Part shown: in pieces, positions 1-9,190 of the stretch | Numbering within the stretch: position 1 is the first letter of the stretch | Layout: each line of letters opens with the position of its first letter | NCBI GenBank assembly: GCA_008107755.1 | Contig: VIRH01000082.1 | Location: forward strand, 62,001 to 126,000 | Reading direction: 5' to 3' | Length of the DNA stretch: 64,000 bases | Source of the DNA: Rhodobacterales bacterium | GTDB taxonomy: Bacteria; Pseudomonadota; Alphaproteobacteria; Rhizobiales; Stappiaceae | Notes under the pieces: generated by a model | Database searches by the model: none | The model's input: only the letters and a program-made list of their open reading frames with translations | Told to the model about the DNA's origin: nothing | Position numbers and translations under genes: made by a program

Positions 1-74
1 AAGTCGTAAAGGGGGAGGCAAGGCCGCTCTACATTTACGAAGACCGGGAAGAAACGTCGGCGACCAGCGCCTGA
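1..74 (+). CDS. clpX: ClpX C-terminus (partial)
   Basis: The reading frame starting at base 3 encodes a 23-residue tail containing EARPLYIYED followed by a Ser/Ala/Thr-rich end, and stops with TGA at 72-74. This is the characteristic C-terminus of ClpX, the AAA+ unfoldase that feeds substrates to the ClpP protease in the cytosol. The gene lies directly upstream of lon on the same strand, which is the usual alphaproteobacterial clpP-clpX-lon order. The rest of the gene is outside the window. A strong terminator follows 32 bases later, so lon is probably transcribed independently. Confidence 0.85.
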   Translation, partial: VVKGEARPLYIYEDREETSATSA

Positions 75-105
75 CAAGGCCGGGGCACAAGTCGAAAACG
101 TTTAG

Positions 106-141
106 AATGCCGCTCCCTCAGAGCGGCATTTTGCCGTTTTT
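106..141 (+). terminator. Rho-independent terminator of clpX
   Basis: A perfect 10-bp stem AATGCCGCTC / GAGCGGCATT with a 5-base loop (cctca) is followed by a T-rich tract interrupted by GCCG. It sits 32 bases after the clpX stop. Confidence 0.85.
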
Positions 142-226
142 CGCGACGTAAGGAGTTTGGCTTAGGTGTTTTCCACCAGTGCTGTAGCTCGTCAACAGAC
201 AAGAGCGTGCAAGATCGCGTCATTGC

Positions 227-258
227 CTTGACACCGGGTGGTCCCGTGTCCACCTAAT
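227..258 (+). promoter_or_regulatory. Candidate lon promoter, possibly heat-shock (RpoH) type
   Basis: CTTGACA (227-233) is followed after about 19 bases by CCTAAT (253-258). The CTTG element and CCTAAT-like -10 resemble alphaproteobacterial RpoH promoters, and lon is a classic heat-shock gene. A sigma-70 reading (TTGACA at 228-233 with a poor -10) is also possible. Position relative to lon is reasonable, with a leader of about 145 bases. Assignment to a sigma factor is inference. Confidence 0.4.
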
Positions 259-409
259 AGGCTAACGAACGGCTTGTGCATTCTGCGGTGCGCCCAATCG
301 GGGTATCGCGGTCTGGCCTCAGGAAGACCCAAGCTTCTGAAAGCCGTTTTCCAGCATTCTGGCTGCCTTTTACCGAGTGGGGCCGGGGTGCGTTGAGAAA
401 GGAAAAAAA

Positions 410-2839
410 ATGAGCGACGCAGAAATTCGCGCCACCGATCCGGACAGCACGTCTGTCTATCCTGTTCTGCCCCTGCGTGACATCGTTGTCTTCCCGCACA
501 TGATCGTGCCGCTCTTTGTCGGACGCGAAAAGTCCATCAAGGCGCTTGAAGAGGTGATGACCACCGACAAGCACATTCTTCTGGCAACCCAGGTGAATGC
601 GGCTGACGACGATCCCAACCCGGATCAGATCTACAATGTCGGAACACTTGCGACCGTTCTGCAGCTATTGAAACTGCCTGACAACACCGTCAAGGTGCTC
701 GTCGAAGGTGGCGCACGCGCACAGATCGGCGAATATTCGGATCGAACCGATTATTTCGAGGCGTCTGCAACGGTTCTGCCCGAGCGCGACGGCGAGAACA
801 TCGAAGTCGAGGCGCTCGCACGCTCGGTCGTGGCCGAGTTCGAGAACTATGTGAAACTGAACAAGAAGGTTTCGCCGGAAGTTCTCGGTGCGGTCAATCA
901 GATCGATGATTATTCGAAGCTTGCCGACACGATCGCCTCGCATCTGGCCATCAAGATCCCCGAAAAGCAGGAAATCCTGGGCGTCGTTTCCGTCGCGGAG
1001 CGGCTGGAACGGGTTCTTGGAATGATGGAGAGCGAAATCTCCGTCCTGCAGGTCGAAAAGCGTATCCGCTCCCGCGTCAAGCGGCAGATGGAGAAGACGC
1101 AGCGCGAGTATTATCTGAATGAGCAGATGAAGGCCATTCAGAAGGAACTTGGCGACAGCGAGGACGGCCGTGACGAGATCGCGGAACTTGAAGAGAAGAT
1201 CAAGAAGACCAAGCTGACCAAGGAAGCGCGCGAGCGTGCCGCGGCTGAAATAAAGAAACTCAAGCAGATGAGCCCGATGTCCGCGGAAGCGACCGTCGTG
1301 CGCAACTATCTCGACTGGCTGATCGGCATTCCCTGGAACAAGAAGTCCAAGGTAAAGCACGATCTTGCGCTGGCCGAAAAGGTGCTTGATACGGATCACT
1401 ATGGTCTGGCCAAGGTCAAGGAGCGGATTGTCGAGTATCTTGCAGTCCAGAGCCGCGCGAACAAGCTGCGAGGCCCGATCCTCTGCCTCGTCGGTCCTCC
1501 CGGCGTCGGCAAGACCTCGCTTGGCAAGTCCATCGCGAAGGCCACGGGCCGCGAGTTCGTTCGCATGTCGCTTGGCGGTGTGCGTGACGAAGCGGAAATC
1601 CGCGGTCACCGCCGCACCTATATCGGCTCGATGCCCGGCAAGGTCATCCAGTCGATGAAAAAGGCGAAGAAATCCAACCCGCTCTTCCTGCTCGACGAGA
1701 TCGACAAGATGGGCATGGATTTCCGCGGCGACCCGTCGTCGGCTCTGCTCGAGGTGCTTGATCCGGAACAGAACTCCTCGTTCATGGACCACTATCTTGA
1801 GGTCGAATACGACCTGTCCGATGTGATGTTCGTGACGACGGCCAACACGCTGAACATCCCCGGTCCGCTGATGGACCGTATGGAAGTGATCCGTATTGCC
1901 GGCTACACGGAAGAGGAGAAGGTGGAAATCTGCCGCCGTCACCTCATCCCGAAGGCGGAAAAGGATCATGGCCTGAGGGAAGGCGAGTTCTCGATCGAGG
2001 ACGAAGCTCTTCAGCTCGTTGTCCGCCGCTACACCCGCGAAGCAGGTGTTCGTAATCTTGAGCGCGAGATGGCAACCCTTGCCCGTAAGGCGGTCAAGGA
2101 CATCCTGATGAGCGACAAGACGAGCATTGTCGTTACGCAGGACGTCGTCGAGGAATATCTCGGTGTGCCCCGGTATCGTTACGGCGAAGCGGAACTTGAG
2201 GATCAGGTCGGTGTGGTCACCGGTCTCGCCTGGACGGAAGTCGGCGGCGAACTGCTGACCATCGAAGGCGTCATGATGCCCGGCAAGGGCAAGATGACGG
2301 TGACCGGCAACCTCAAGGACGTGATGAAGGAATCGATTTCAGCTGCGGCATCTTATGTCCGTTCGCGCGCAATCGACTTCGGCATCGAACCGCCGACCTT
2401 CGAGAAGAAGGACATTCACGTGCACGTGCCGGAAGGCGCGACGCCGAAGGACGGTCCTTCTGCCGGTATCGCCATGGCGACAGCCGTTATCTCCACGCTG
2501 ACCGGAATTCCGGTTCGCCGGGATGTCGCGATGACGGGGGAAATCACGCTTCGCGGACGGATCCTGCCGATCGGTGGTCTGAAGGAGAAACTGCTGGCCG
2601 CGCTGCGCGGTGGAATCAAGCTTGTCATGATCCCGGAAGACAACGCCAAGGACCTGGCGGACATCCCGGACTCGGTCAAGAACTCGCTTGAGATCGTCCC
2701 CGTTTCGGGCATGGAAGAGGTGCTGAAAAACGCTCTGACCCGCTTGCCCGAACCCATCGAGTGGGACGAAGCAGCCGCTCAGGCCACCGCGACCACGCCT
2801 GAAAAAGACGAAGACACGACCGGTATTCTGGCCCACTAA
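410..2839 (+). CDS. lon: ATP-dependent protease La (Lon)
   Basis: Lon is a cytosolic AAA+ serine protease that degrades misfolded and regulatory proteins. The 809-residue product is of normal family length. It has an N-terminal substrate-binding domain beginning near [13 protein letters not shown], a coiled-coil region rich in Lys/Glu, Walker A GPPGVGKT at about 362-369, Walker B LFLLDEID near 425-431, and the proteolytic dyad: Ser684 in GPSAG and Lys727 in GGLKEK. The start at 410 is chosen because GAAAGGAAA precedes it and the family begins there. An in-frame ATG at 377 would add 11 atypical residues. The gene is flanked by terminators on both sides and so is likely monocistronic. Confidence 0.97.
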   Translation: MSDAEIRATDPDSTSVYPVLPLRDIVVFPHMIVPLFVGREKSIKALEEVMTTDKHILLATQVNAADDDPNPDQIYNVGTLATVLQLLKLPDNTVKVLVEGGARAQIGEYSDRTDYFEASATVLPERDGENIEVEALARSVVAEFENYVKLNKKVSPEVLGAVNQIDDYSKLADTIASHLAIKIPEKQEILGVVSVAERLERVLGMMESEISVLQVEKRIRSRVKRQMEKTQREYYLNEQMKAIQKELGDSEDGRDEIAELEEKIKKTKLTKEARERAAAEIKKLKQMSPMSAEATVVRNYLDWLIGIPWNKKSKVKHDLALAEKVLDTDHYGLAKVKERIVEYLAVQSRANKLRGPILCLVGPPGVGKTSLGKSIAKATGREFVRMSLGGVRDEAEIRGHRRTYIGSMPGKVIQSMKKAKKSNPLFLLDEIDKMGMDFRGDPSSALLEVLDPEQNSSFMDHYLEVEYDLSDVMFVTTANTLNIPGPLMDRMEVIRIAGYTEEEKVEICRRHLIPKAEKDHGLREGEFSIEDEALQLVVRRYTREAGVRNLEREMATLARKAVKDILMSDKTSIVVTQDVVEEYLGVPRYRYGEAELEDQVGVVTGLAWTEVGGELLTIEGVMMPGKGKMTVTGNLKDVMKESISAAASYVRSRAIDFGIEPPTFEKKDIHVHVPEGATPKDGPSAGIAMATAVISTLTGIPVRRDVAMTGEITLRGRILPIGGLKEKLLAALRGGIKLVMIPEDNAKDLADIPDSVKNSLEIVPVSGMEEVLKNALTRLPEPIEWDEAAAQATATTPEKDEDTTGILAH

Positions 2840-2866
2840 TCGGCCTTTCGCACTGCAAAAATCGAG

Positions 2867-2896
2867 AAGCCCCGGGATAACCGGGGCTTTTCTTTT
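2867..2896 (+). terminator. Rho-independent terminator of lon
   Basis: The stem AAGCCCCGG / CCGGGGCTT (9 bp, perfect) has loop GATAA and is followed by TTCTTTT. Confidence 0.92.
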
Positions 2897-3026
2897 GAAA
2901 AACCGGTCAAAATGGCGGTTTTCTGCGAAAAAACCACTTGCGTTTCGCGTCAAATCGCACGAATTTCGCGCAACGGCGCTGACAGGAATCGTCGGCACTC
3001 TGCCGTTTCTTAGAAAGGTATCTGCT

Positions 3027-3302
3027 ATGAATAAGAACGACTTGATCGCAGCTGTTGCAGAAAAGACCGGCCTCACCAAGGCGCAGGCAGGCGAAGCAGT
3101 TGACGCAACCTTCGACGTTGTCACGGAAACGCTGAAAGGCGGCGACGAAGTACGCATCATCGGTTTCGGCAATTTCACCGTTTCCGAACGTGCTGCTACC
3201 GAAGGTCGTAACCCGCGGACTGGTGACACCATCCAGATCCCGGCTTCTAAGACGCCGAAGTTCAAGGCTGGTAAAGGCCTGAAAGACGCTGTGAACGCCT
3301 AA
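3027..3302 (+). CDS. hupB: DNA-binding protein HU
   Basis: This 91-residue nucleoid protein begins [16 protein letters not shown] and has the complete HU fold: an N-terminal helical dimerisation region, then [12 protein letters not shown] and the DNA-minor-groove arm region GRNPRTG, ending with the conserved [13 protein letters not shown] tail. HU bends and compacts DNA. The start is set by homology and by a GAAAGG about 7 bases upstream. lon-hup adjacency is common in proteobacteria. The gene has its own terminator downstream and sits behind the lon terminator, so it is a single-gene unit. IHF is excluded by the arm sequence and by the N-terminus. Confidence 0.96.
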   Translation: MNKNDLIAAVAEKTGLTKAQAGEAVDATFDVVTETLKGGDEVRIIGFGNFTVSERAATEGRNPRTGDTIQIPASKTPKFKAGKGLKDAVNA

Positions 3303-3330
3303 GGCGTACATAGACAGTAAGTCTTTGGAA

Positions 3331-3372
3331 AACCCTGTGCCGGGAAGACCCGGTACAGGGTTTTTCTTTTTT
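3331..3372 (+). terminator. Rho-independent terminator of hupB
   Basis: A 14-bp stem AACCCTGTGCCGGG / CCCGGTACAGGGTT with a single G-U pair and loop AAGA is followed by TTTCTTTTTT. Confidence 0.95.
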
Positions 3373-3470
3373 GCGGTATGATGACCTGAGATTGACTGTC
3401 TCCAGCCGGAGCCAGGTGTGCCGCCGGCTGAAAGGGCTGGGGGCGTGGCTTCGGGATCAGGACGCCAAGG

Positions 3471-4127
3471 ATGACTTTGCATGCGCTGATCACGCGGCGC
3501 CAGCGAGCGCTGTTTCAGGCCTGGGTCTCGAACCCGCTCGTTCAGGTTCAGGTCGAAAGCCCGGACGTGCTTGGCCGGCTGGTGTTTCTGGACGACCCTG
3601 AAGACGGCCTCGCGGCCGAGCGGGCAGGGCGCAAAAGTCTGAGGAATGTCGCGATCATTCGCAAATCGGGCAATCCGGACGAAACAGCAAGTGTGTGGGT
3701 GCGCGCCGGGGACGCGTCCTACAGGAAGGCCTGGCTCGGGTTTGTGGAGCAGGTCTATGGCATCAAGGCGACGAGCTCAGATCTCGCCGGATATGATGTC
3801 GACCACCTTCTCAACAAGGCGCGCAGTCCAGCGAAGTACGGTTTCATCCGGATCGAGGCGATAAATGACGCGGTCAATCAGGCTTGGGGTGCGCTCTTCG
3901 AGCGCGCCGCGAGTCACCCGGCCTTTTCCGCAAACCAGACGCGGTTTCGCCGGACGATGTCGTGGATCATTGCCGCCAAGCTTATGAACCAGCCGCCGCC
4001 GAGGGGCCCGGAAGACTGGAACGGAATCGCGCGGCTGACCCGCTTTTTCGCGCAAAACGGCCTGGCCGACGATGATCCGCAGCAGGGCCTGACGGACATG
4101 CTGGAATTTGCCTACCGTTTTCGCTAG
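3471..4127 (+). CDS. Hypothetical protein, 218 aa
   Basis: I do not recognise this protein. It begins MTLHALITRRQR, with CCAAGG just upstream of the start, and has normal codon use for the window. It contains no transmembrane segment or signal peptide. Two stretches look like possible conserved cores: GYDVDHLLNKARSP near residues 103-116, and a Trp/Phe-rich helical region (WGALFERAASHP) after it. The DVDHL element is only loosely reminiscent of nuclease HNH-type motifs, and no Cys or second His cluster supports that reading. The gene stands alone between the HU gene and tRNA-Val. Function unknown. Confidence 0.75.
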   Translation: MTLHALITRRQRALFQAWVSNPLVQVQVESPDVLGRLVFLDDPEDGLAAERAGRKSLRNVAIIRKSGNPDETASVWVRAGDASYRKAWLGFVEQVYGIKATSSDLAGYDVDHLLNKARSPAKYGFIRIEAINDAVNQAWGALFERAASHPAFSANQTRFRRTMSWIIAAKLMNQPPPRGPEDWNGIARLTRFFAQNGLADDDPQQGLTDMLEFAYRFR

Positions 4128-4305
4128 CCGACCGGGTTGGGCGCATTACCGGTCGGTTCGTCGTCGTGATGATTCAGGCGCTCAGGAGAGGGGGACGAGA
4201 AAGAGAAGGGCCATTCTGTCCTCGCGGCGCAGGCTTGCGAAAATTGCGCTCTGACGTGTTTCCACGGCAATTGGGGACCGCACCCAAATTTCTTTCAGTT
4301 TGCTC

Positions 4306-4334
4306 TTGCCAAGCCAATTTGGAGCCCCTAAAAG
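4306..4334 (+). promoter_or_regulatory. Promoter of tRNA-Val
   Basis: TTGCCA (4306-4311), a 17-base spacer and TAAAAG (4329-4334) lie 17 bases before the mature tRNA 5' end. Confidence 0.55.
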
Positions 4335-4351
4335 GCGTCTCACCTCTTAGA

Positions 4352-4427
<76 letters not shown>

Positions 4428-4542
4428 TTTTCCCCTCAGAATGATGTTCGACCCTTGGATCCGGCTTTGGCCGTTCCGGGAACATTTTTGCGTGTCCGAT
4501 GTTCAGAAGGTCGGAGCAAATGCTGGTCGAATTGCCGGCTCA

Positions 4543-4576
4543 GGAAGCAAAACGGCGGGATACTTCCCGCCGTTCC
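4543..4576 (-). terminator. Rho-independent terminator of the NCS2 permease gene
   Basis: A perfect 10-bp stem AACGGCGGGA / TCCCGCCGTT with a 4-base loop lies directly after the permease stop codon. On the minus strand it is followed by TTTTGCTT. Confidence 0.85.
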
Positions 4577-4579
4577 GGA

Positions 4580-5953
4580 TTATTGTGCCGGTTGCTCAAC
4601 CGAAGTACCGGTCTTTTCCGGGATGACCAGTGACAAGAAGATTGCCGCAAGACCGCTCAGGGTGATGGGCGTTGCGAAGACCTTCTGGACGATGTCCGGC
4701 AACTGTTTGATGGCGTCCGGGACGAGGGTGACCCCAAGGCCGAGGCCGAAGGAAATCGCCATGATGTAGATCTTGCGGTGGTCGATTTTCTGCGAGGCAA
4801 GGATCCGGATGCCCGCCACTGCGATGGACCCGAAGAGGACCAGCGTCGCGCCGCCAAGGACCGACTTTGGCAACAGCAGGAAGGCACCGCCGATGATCGG
4901 AAAGAAACCGAGAACCACCAGAATTCCGGCGATGTAATAACCGACGTGACGGCTCGCGACACCGGTCATCTGGATGACGCCATTGTTCTGGCTGAAGGTG
5001 GTGTTCGGGAAGGTGTTGAACATGGCGGCAAGCCCCGAGTTGACCCCGTCGGCGAGAACACCGCCCTTGATGCGCGTCAGATAGGTTGGGCCTTCCACCG
5101 GTTCACCGGAGATAATCGAATTTGCCGTCAGGTCGCCGGTCGTCTCGATTGCGGTGATCAGATAGACGAAGGCAATCGGTATGAACAGGGAAAAGTCGAA
5201 CGAAAATCCGAACTTGAACGGAATTGGCAGCGCAAAGACCGGCTGCGATCCCAGGCTTGAAAAATCTACCTTGCCAAAAATGGCGGCGACGATCAGTCCG
5301 GCGATGAGGCCAAGCATGATGGCGGAAATCCGCAGCATGGGGCTCTTCTGGAAGCTGAAGACCACAATGACGGCGACGACCAGAAGGCCAAGACCGAGAT
5401 TGAGCGGCGAGCCGAACTGATCGCCGGCGCCGAAACCGCCCGCGAAATCGGTGAAGCCCACTTTCACGAGGCTGAGGCCAATCACCGTGATCACGATTCC
5501 CGTGACAGTAGGGGTGATGATGCGGTCCATCTTGTCGATGAACTGGCTGAGGACGACCTCTATCAGACACCCGACGAGGCAGAGGCCGAAGATCATCGCA
5601 AGAATGTCTTCAGGCGTTCCGCCCTGCGACTTGACGCCGAAACCGGCGGCAAGGATCGCTCCCAGAAAGGCAAAGCTGGTTCCCTGCAGACTCAGAAGGC
5701 CCGAACCGACGGGGCCGATGCGTCGGCACTGGATGAAGGTTGCGACACCGGACACGAACATCGACATTGCAATCAGATAAGGCACATGTTCGCCAAGGCC
5801 GAGCGCTCCGCCGATCACGAGTGTCGGTGTCACGATGCCGACGATGCTCGCCAGGATATGCTGAAAGGCCGCCAGAAACGCAGGGCCGGGAGGAGGGGTG
5901 TCCGTCAGGCGGAAAATGAGATGCGGATGATCCTTTTCACTTAAATCTGTCAT
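4580..5953 (-). CDS. NCS2-family purine (xanthine/urate-type) permease
   Basis: A 457-residue inner-membrane protein with about 12-14 hydrophobic helices. It carries the nucleobase-cation-symporter-2 signature QNNGVIQMTGVASRHVG (around residue 320) and the TM1-type motif FQHILAS with the QGTSFAF segment in TM3. These resemble XanP/XanQ/UacT-type transporters, which import xanthine or urate with protons, more than UraA uracil carriers. Substrate choice is inference. The start is set by ATG with AAGGGAAC upstream. The gene is transcribed opposite to its neighbours and ends in its own terminator. No purine-pathway genes are adjacent. Confidence 0.88.
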   Translation of the reverse strand: MTDLSEKDHPHLIFRLTDTPPPGPAFLAAFQHILASIVGIVTPTLVIGGALGLGEHVPYLIAMSMFVSGVATFIQCRRIGPVGSGLLSLQGTSFAFLGAILAAGFGVKSQGGTPEDILAMIFGLCLVGCLIEVVLSQFIDKMDRIITPTVTGIVITVIGLSLVKVGFTDFAGGFGAGDQFGSPLNLGLGLLVVAVIVVFSFQKSPMLRISAIMLGLIAGLIVAAIFGKVDFSSLGSQPVFALPIPFKFGFSFDFSLFIPIAFVYLITAIETTGDLTANSIISGEPVEGPTYLTRIKGGVLADGVNSGLAAMFNTFPNTTFSQNNGVIQMTGVASRHVGYYIAGILVVLGFFPIIGGAFLLLPKSVLGGATLVLFGSIAVAGIRILASQKIDHRKIYIMAISFGLGLGVTLVPDAIKQLPDIVQKVFATPITLSGLAAIFLSLVIPEKTGTSVEQPAQ

Positions 5954-6313
5954 GCTGTTCCCTTTATGATCGTCGTTCTGCCCGTCTCCTCCAGCCAGGC
6001 TGATCTCAGTAGATCCGTAAAAGTTTCAATATGCAAACGTGTATCCGTTCCATTCCCTGCCGCTTGAGGTTGCTGCCGCCGACAGTTTCCAGGTGTGACA
6101 GCCGTTCGGTTCGCGGGGGTGAATGCGGTGTGCGCAAGGGGCTCGCATGCGCCACATTTCTGGCGACAGATTCCGAAGTGTGAAAACGTCCTAAATGGTT
6201 TTGTCTGCTCGAATTTCTCGTGCGTTTTCCACATGCCGATCCTCGGTGCAGGCTCAAAACGGCTGGAATTGAGGGGCTTTCGCAAAATCGACATATTAAC
6301 TGCAAGAGGGCGC
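5954..6313. other. Intergenic region upstream of the permease
   Basis: About 360 bases lie between the leftward permease and the rightward tRNA-Asp promoter. The permease ribosome binding site (AAGGGAAC on the minus strand) is visible at the left edge. I see no purine riboswitch fold, convincing sigma-70 promoter or small gene in the rest. Confidence 0.4.
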
Positions 6314-6342
6314 TTGACTTCGCTTTCCAGCCGCCGTACATC
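6314..6342 (+). promoter_or_regulatory. Promoter of the tRNA-Asp pair
   Basis: TTGACT (6314-6319), a 17-base spacer and TACATC (6337-6342) lie 37 bases before the first tRNA-Asp. The CTTGACTTC context is typical of alphaproteobacterial stable-RNA promoters. Confidence 0.6.
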
Positions 6343-6379
6343 AGCGCCACTTCAAGGCGACAACGCGTCGCCGACCGAA

Positions 6380-6456
6380 GCGGGTGTAGCTCAGTTGGTT
6401 AGAGTGCCGGCCTGTCACGCCGGAGGTCGCGGGTTCGAGCCCCGTCACTCGCGCCA
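6380..6456 (+). tRNA. tRNA-Asp (anticodon GTC), copy 1
   Basis: A 77-nt cloverleaf with encoded CCA. Acceptor GCGGGTG pairs with CACTCGC (one G-T pair), the anticodon stem CCGGC/GCCGG carries CTGTCAC, giving anticodon GTC, and the T-loop is GTTCGAGCC. It is identical to copy 2. Confidence 0.97.
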
Positions 6457-6512
6457 CTTTTCCTCAGCTCTTACGAGCGGTGTATGGGAAGTGGCGCATA
6501 TACCGTGAATGT

Positions 6513-6589
6513 GCGGGTGTAGCTCAGTTGGTTAGAGTGCCGGCCTGTCACGCCGGAGGTCGCGGGTTCGAGCCCCGTCACTCGCGCCA
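6513..6589 (+). tRNA. tRNA-Asp (anticodon GTC), copy 2
   Basis: Identical in all 77 bases to copy 1, 56 bases downstream of it. No separate promoter is obvious, so the two are probably co-transcribed. The tRNA is bracketed by ACCGTGA (6502-6508) and TCACGGT (6591-6597), which could pair in the precursor. Confidence 0.97.
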
Positions 6590-7109
6590 CTCACGGTTCC
6601 TTTTTGATATCAGCAAGTTCTGAAGATTTCCTCCTGCGCCACTTCAAGGTGACACGGGCCGATCTTGCTGCGCACACGTCCTTAGCCAGATCCGGTTGCA
6701 GGTCCTTGTCGCCGCGGTTCGCAGCCGGACTCACTTGCGCATATACTTCAAATCGCTCACGTTTTGATCGTTTGCAGAAGACAGACGATTCTGGATCAGA
6801 TGCTGCCATCGGAATGGCGGGTGCGACAGTCTGCGCATGGTGCTGTGCAAAGCTTTTTGATTGGCCGGGAATTGGCTGAAACAAAAGGAATTGTCTGGTA
6901 TCTGAGAGGGATTGCAGTAAGTATGGCAAGAGTTTGGCGCGGGCAGGGTCTTGCGTTGCACCAACTCGTAAGTTAAGCGTGCGCTCGCATGTTGGTTTCA
7001 ATCGGCCGACGGCGACAGCGTGATCTGCCGGAACCATAGGCAGCCCCTGCGCGGCCCCGGCTTTCGGATCTCCTCCTGATCCGCCTCCATATGCAAGGAC
7101 GCGAAAGAC
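6590..7109. other. Intergenic region between tRNA-Asp and nuoA
   Basis: About 520 bases without a convincing gene. Open frames of 60-148 codons occur on both strands but lack ribosome binding sites and resemble nothing I know. The region must contain the nuo operon promoter. The best part is the AT-richer stretch around 6845-6910 (for example TTGGCT near 6873), but no clean -35/-10 pair stands out. The nuoA ribosome binding site (AAGGA) is at the right end. Confidence 0.45.
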
Positions 7110-7475
7110 ATGGAAGAACTCTTGCGGGAATATGTCCCGATCGTGGTGTTCGTCGGCATTGCGCTGGTGATCGGCCTCGCTCTGCTGATTTCCCCGTTCC
7201 TGCTGGCTTACAAGAACCCGGATCCCGAGAAGCTGTCGGCGTATGAGTGCGGATTCAACGCATTCGACGACGCGCGCATGAAATTTGACGTACGCTTCTA
7301 CCTGGTGTCGATCCTCTTCATCATCTTCGATCTCGAAGTCGCCTTCCTGTTTCCCTGGGCGACGGTCTTCGGTGATCTCGGCTGGTATGGTTTCTGGTCG
7401 ATGATGGTGTTCCTGGGCGTTCTGACAGTCGGATTCATCTACGAATGGAAAAAGGGAGCGCTGGAATGGGATTGA
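7110..7475 (+). CDS. nuoA: NADH-quinone oxidoreductase subunit A
   Basis: A 121-residue membrane subunit of respiratory complex I with three transmembrane helices and the conserved loop [26 protein letters not shown] between the first two; the Cys in YECGF belongs to the quinone-site loop. It is the first gene of the 14-subunit operon. ATG is preceded by AAGGA. Its stop overlaps the start of nuoB by 10 bases, which implies translational coupling. Confidence 0.97.
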   Translation: MEELLREYVPIVVFVGIALVIGLALLISPFLLAYKNPDPEKLSAYECGFNAFDDARMKFDVRFYLVSILFIIFDLEVAFLFPWATVFGDLGWYGFWSMMVFLGVLTVGFIYEWKKGALEWD

Positions 7476-8044
7476 CCACGACCGAGCCGCTCGTTGCTCC
7501 GAAGCCCAAGGGGATCATTGATCCGAATACCGGCAATCCGGTCGGTGCGGACGATGCCTTCTTCATGGACGTGAATAACGAGCTTGCCGACAAGGGCTTT
7601 CTGGTAACCTCGACCGACAATCTGATTCAGTGGGCGCGAACCGGATCGCTGATGTGGATGACGTTCGGCCTTGCATGCTGCGCCGTCGAAATGATGCAGG
7701 TTTCGATGCCTCGTTACGACGTGGAACGCTTTGGCTTCGCCCCGCGTGCATCTCCGCGCCAGTCCGACGTGATGATTGTTGCCGGTACGCTGACGAACAA
7801 GATGGCGCCTGCGCTGCGCAAGGTCTACGACCAGATGCCCGAGCCGCGGTATGTGATCTCGATGGGATCCTGCGCAAACGGCGGCGGCTACTACCACTAT
7901 TCCTATTCGGTCGTGCGCGGCTGTGACCGTGTTGTTCCGGTCGACATTTACGTACCCGGCTGCCCTCCGACGGCGGAAGCCCTTCTTTATGGTGTCTTGA
8001 TGCTGCAGAAGAAGATCCGCCGAACCGGTACGATCGAACGATAA
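7466..8044 (+). CDS. nuoB: NADH-quinone oxidoreductase subunit B
   Basis: A 192-residue peripheral-arm subunit that holds terminal cluster N2, which passes electrons to quinone. The four N2 ligands are visible as the adjacent pair in [10 protein letters not shown], the Cys of GSCANGGG and the Cys of [12 protein letters not shown]. The start at 7466 ([10 protein letters not shown]) matches family N-termini and has GGGAG upstream. An in-frame ATG at 7445 would add seven residues. Overlaps nuoA. Confidence 0.97.
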   Translation: MGLTTTEPLVAPKPKGIIDPNTGNPVGADDAFFMDVNNELADKGFLVTSTDNLIQWARTGSLMWMTFGLACCAVEMMQVSMPRYDVERFGFAPRASPRQSDVMIVAGTLTNKMAPALRKVYDQMPEPRYVISMGSCANGGGYYHYSYSVVRGCDRVVPVDIYVPGCPPTAEALLYGVLMLQKKIRRTGTIER

Positions 8045-8131
8045 TAACTTGGCCGCGGCAGGCGGCGAGTTCAGGTTTCGGTGCCTCCGGGCACCTTTAG
8101 AGATGGCTCCTGCGGAGTGAGGTGGAACACG

Positions 8132-8737
8132 ATGGACGAGACTTTGAAGGAACTCGCCGAGCATATCGAGCTTGGCCTGGCAGAGTCCCTTGTGTCCTGG
8201 AAGGTCGAATACGGCGAGCTGACGCTGAGCGTGAACGCGACTGACATCCTGGATGTCGTGCGTTTTCTGCGCGACAACAGCTCATGCAAATTCGTCAATC
8301 TGACCGATATCTGCGGCGTGGATTACCCGGGCCGCGAAAAGCGGTTCGATGTCGTCTACCATTTCCTGTCTCCGGTCCAGAACCAGCGGATCCGCGTGAA
8401 GATCGCAACGGACGAAAACACGCCCGTCGCTTCTCTCACGCCGGTATTCCCCGGTGCGGAGTGGTTCGAACGGGAAGCTTACGACATGTACGGCATCCTC
8501 TTTTCCGGCCATCCGGACCTTCGCCGGCTTCTGACCGACTACGGCTTTGACGGTCATCCTCTGCGCAAGGATTTTCCGGTCACCGGATTTGTCGAGGTTC
8601 GTTACGACGACGAGAAGAAGCGGGTCGTCTACGAGCCGGTCAGGCTGAACCAGGAAATGCGCTCCTTCGACTTTCTCTCGCCTTGGGAAGGCACGGAATA
8701 CGTGCTTCCCGGCGACGAGAAGGCAACGACCAATTAA
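8132..8737 (+). CDS. nuoC: NADH-quinone oxidoreductase subunit C
   Basis: A 201-residue peripheral-arm subunit (30-kDa family). The family signature is present as [19 protein letters not shown] followed by [12 protein letters not shown]. The start at 8132 ([12 protein letters not shown]) is chosen because GAGGTGG precedes it and rhizobial NuoC proteins begin there; the frame remains open upstream to 8081. It lies 87 bases after nuoB and is separate from nuoD, not fused as in Escherichia coli. Confidence 0.95.
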   Translation: MDETLKELAEHIELGLAESLVSWKVEYGELTLSVNATDILDVVRFLRDNSSCKFVNLTDICGVDYPGREKRFDVVYHFLSPVQNQRIRVKIATDENTPVASLTPVFPGAEWFEREAYDMYGILFSGHPDLRRLLTDYGFDGHPLRKDFPVTGFVEVRYDDEKKRVVYEPVRLNQEMRSFDFLSPWEGTEYVLPGDEKATTN

Positions 8738-8749
8738 GGCGGAGCAAAG

Positions 8750-9190
8750 ATGAGCGAGCGGCTTTCAGGCGGGTGTCTCTGCGGGGCGGTGCGGTTTACC
8801 GCAGCGCCGGCTGCTGCAGAAATGTGCGTCTGCCATTGCTCCATGTGTCGTAAGTGGACGGGCGGCGTCTTCATGGCGGTGTCTTGTGGCACGAGCAGCG
8901 ACCTTGCGCTGGAAGGCGATGACGCACTTGGTATCTACAAGTCGTCTGACTATGGCGAGCGCGTCTTTTGCGCGAAATGCGGAACGTCGCTGATGTGGCG
9001 GATGGCTGATGGGTCCCATGTCAGCCTGTCCGCGCAGTCCTTCGACGACCCTTCGCAGTTCGCCTTCACATCCGAAATCTTCACAGACGAGCAGCCGGAC
9101 AATTATGCGTTTGCCAATGACACCCGCAAAATGACCGGCCCGGAAGTCTTCGCGTTTTTTGCACAAAAGCAGGACCCTCAACATGGCTGA
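8750..9190 (+). CDS. GFA/CENP-V-family zinc-binding protein inside the nuo operon
   Basis: A 146-residue cytosolic protein with the Mss4-like fold of the glutathione-dependent formaldehyde-activating (Gfa) family. The zinc ligands are seen in [10 protein letters not shown], the run [11 protein letters not shown], and [11 protein letters not shown]. The family includes S-(hydroxymethyl)glutathione synthase-type proteins, but most members have no proven activity, so the reaction is not assigned. It starts 12 bases after nuoC and its stop overlaps the start of nuoD by 8 bases, so it is a true operon member on the coding strand. It is not a complex I subunit in any known system. Its placement may be neutral or may link a redox or aldehyde function to the operon. 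Confidence 0.88.
   Translation: MSERLSGGCLCGAVRFTAAPAAAEMCVCHCSMCRKWTGGVFMAVSCGTSSDLALEGDDALGIYKSSDYGERVFCAKCGTSLMWRMADGSHVSLSAQSFDDPSQFAFTSEIFTDEQPDNYAFANDTRKMTGPEVFAFFAQKQDPQHG

Noticed and set aside
5954..6110. Purine riboswitch upstream of the NCS2 permease
   Set aside because: No three-way junction with the conserved loop and core sequences of purine riboswitches could be drawn on the minus strand.
6380..7109. tRNA-Asp as an integration site for a mobile element
   Set aside because: No integrase, no partial tRNA repeat other than the complete second gene, and the adjacent nuo operon is core.
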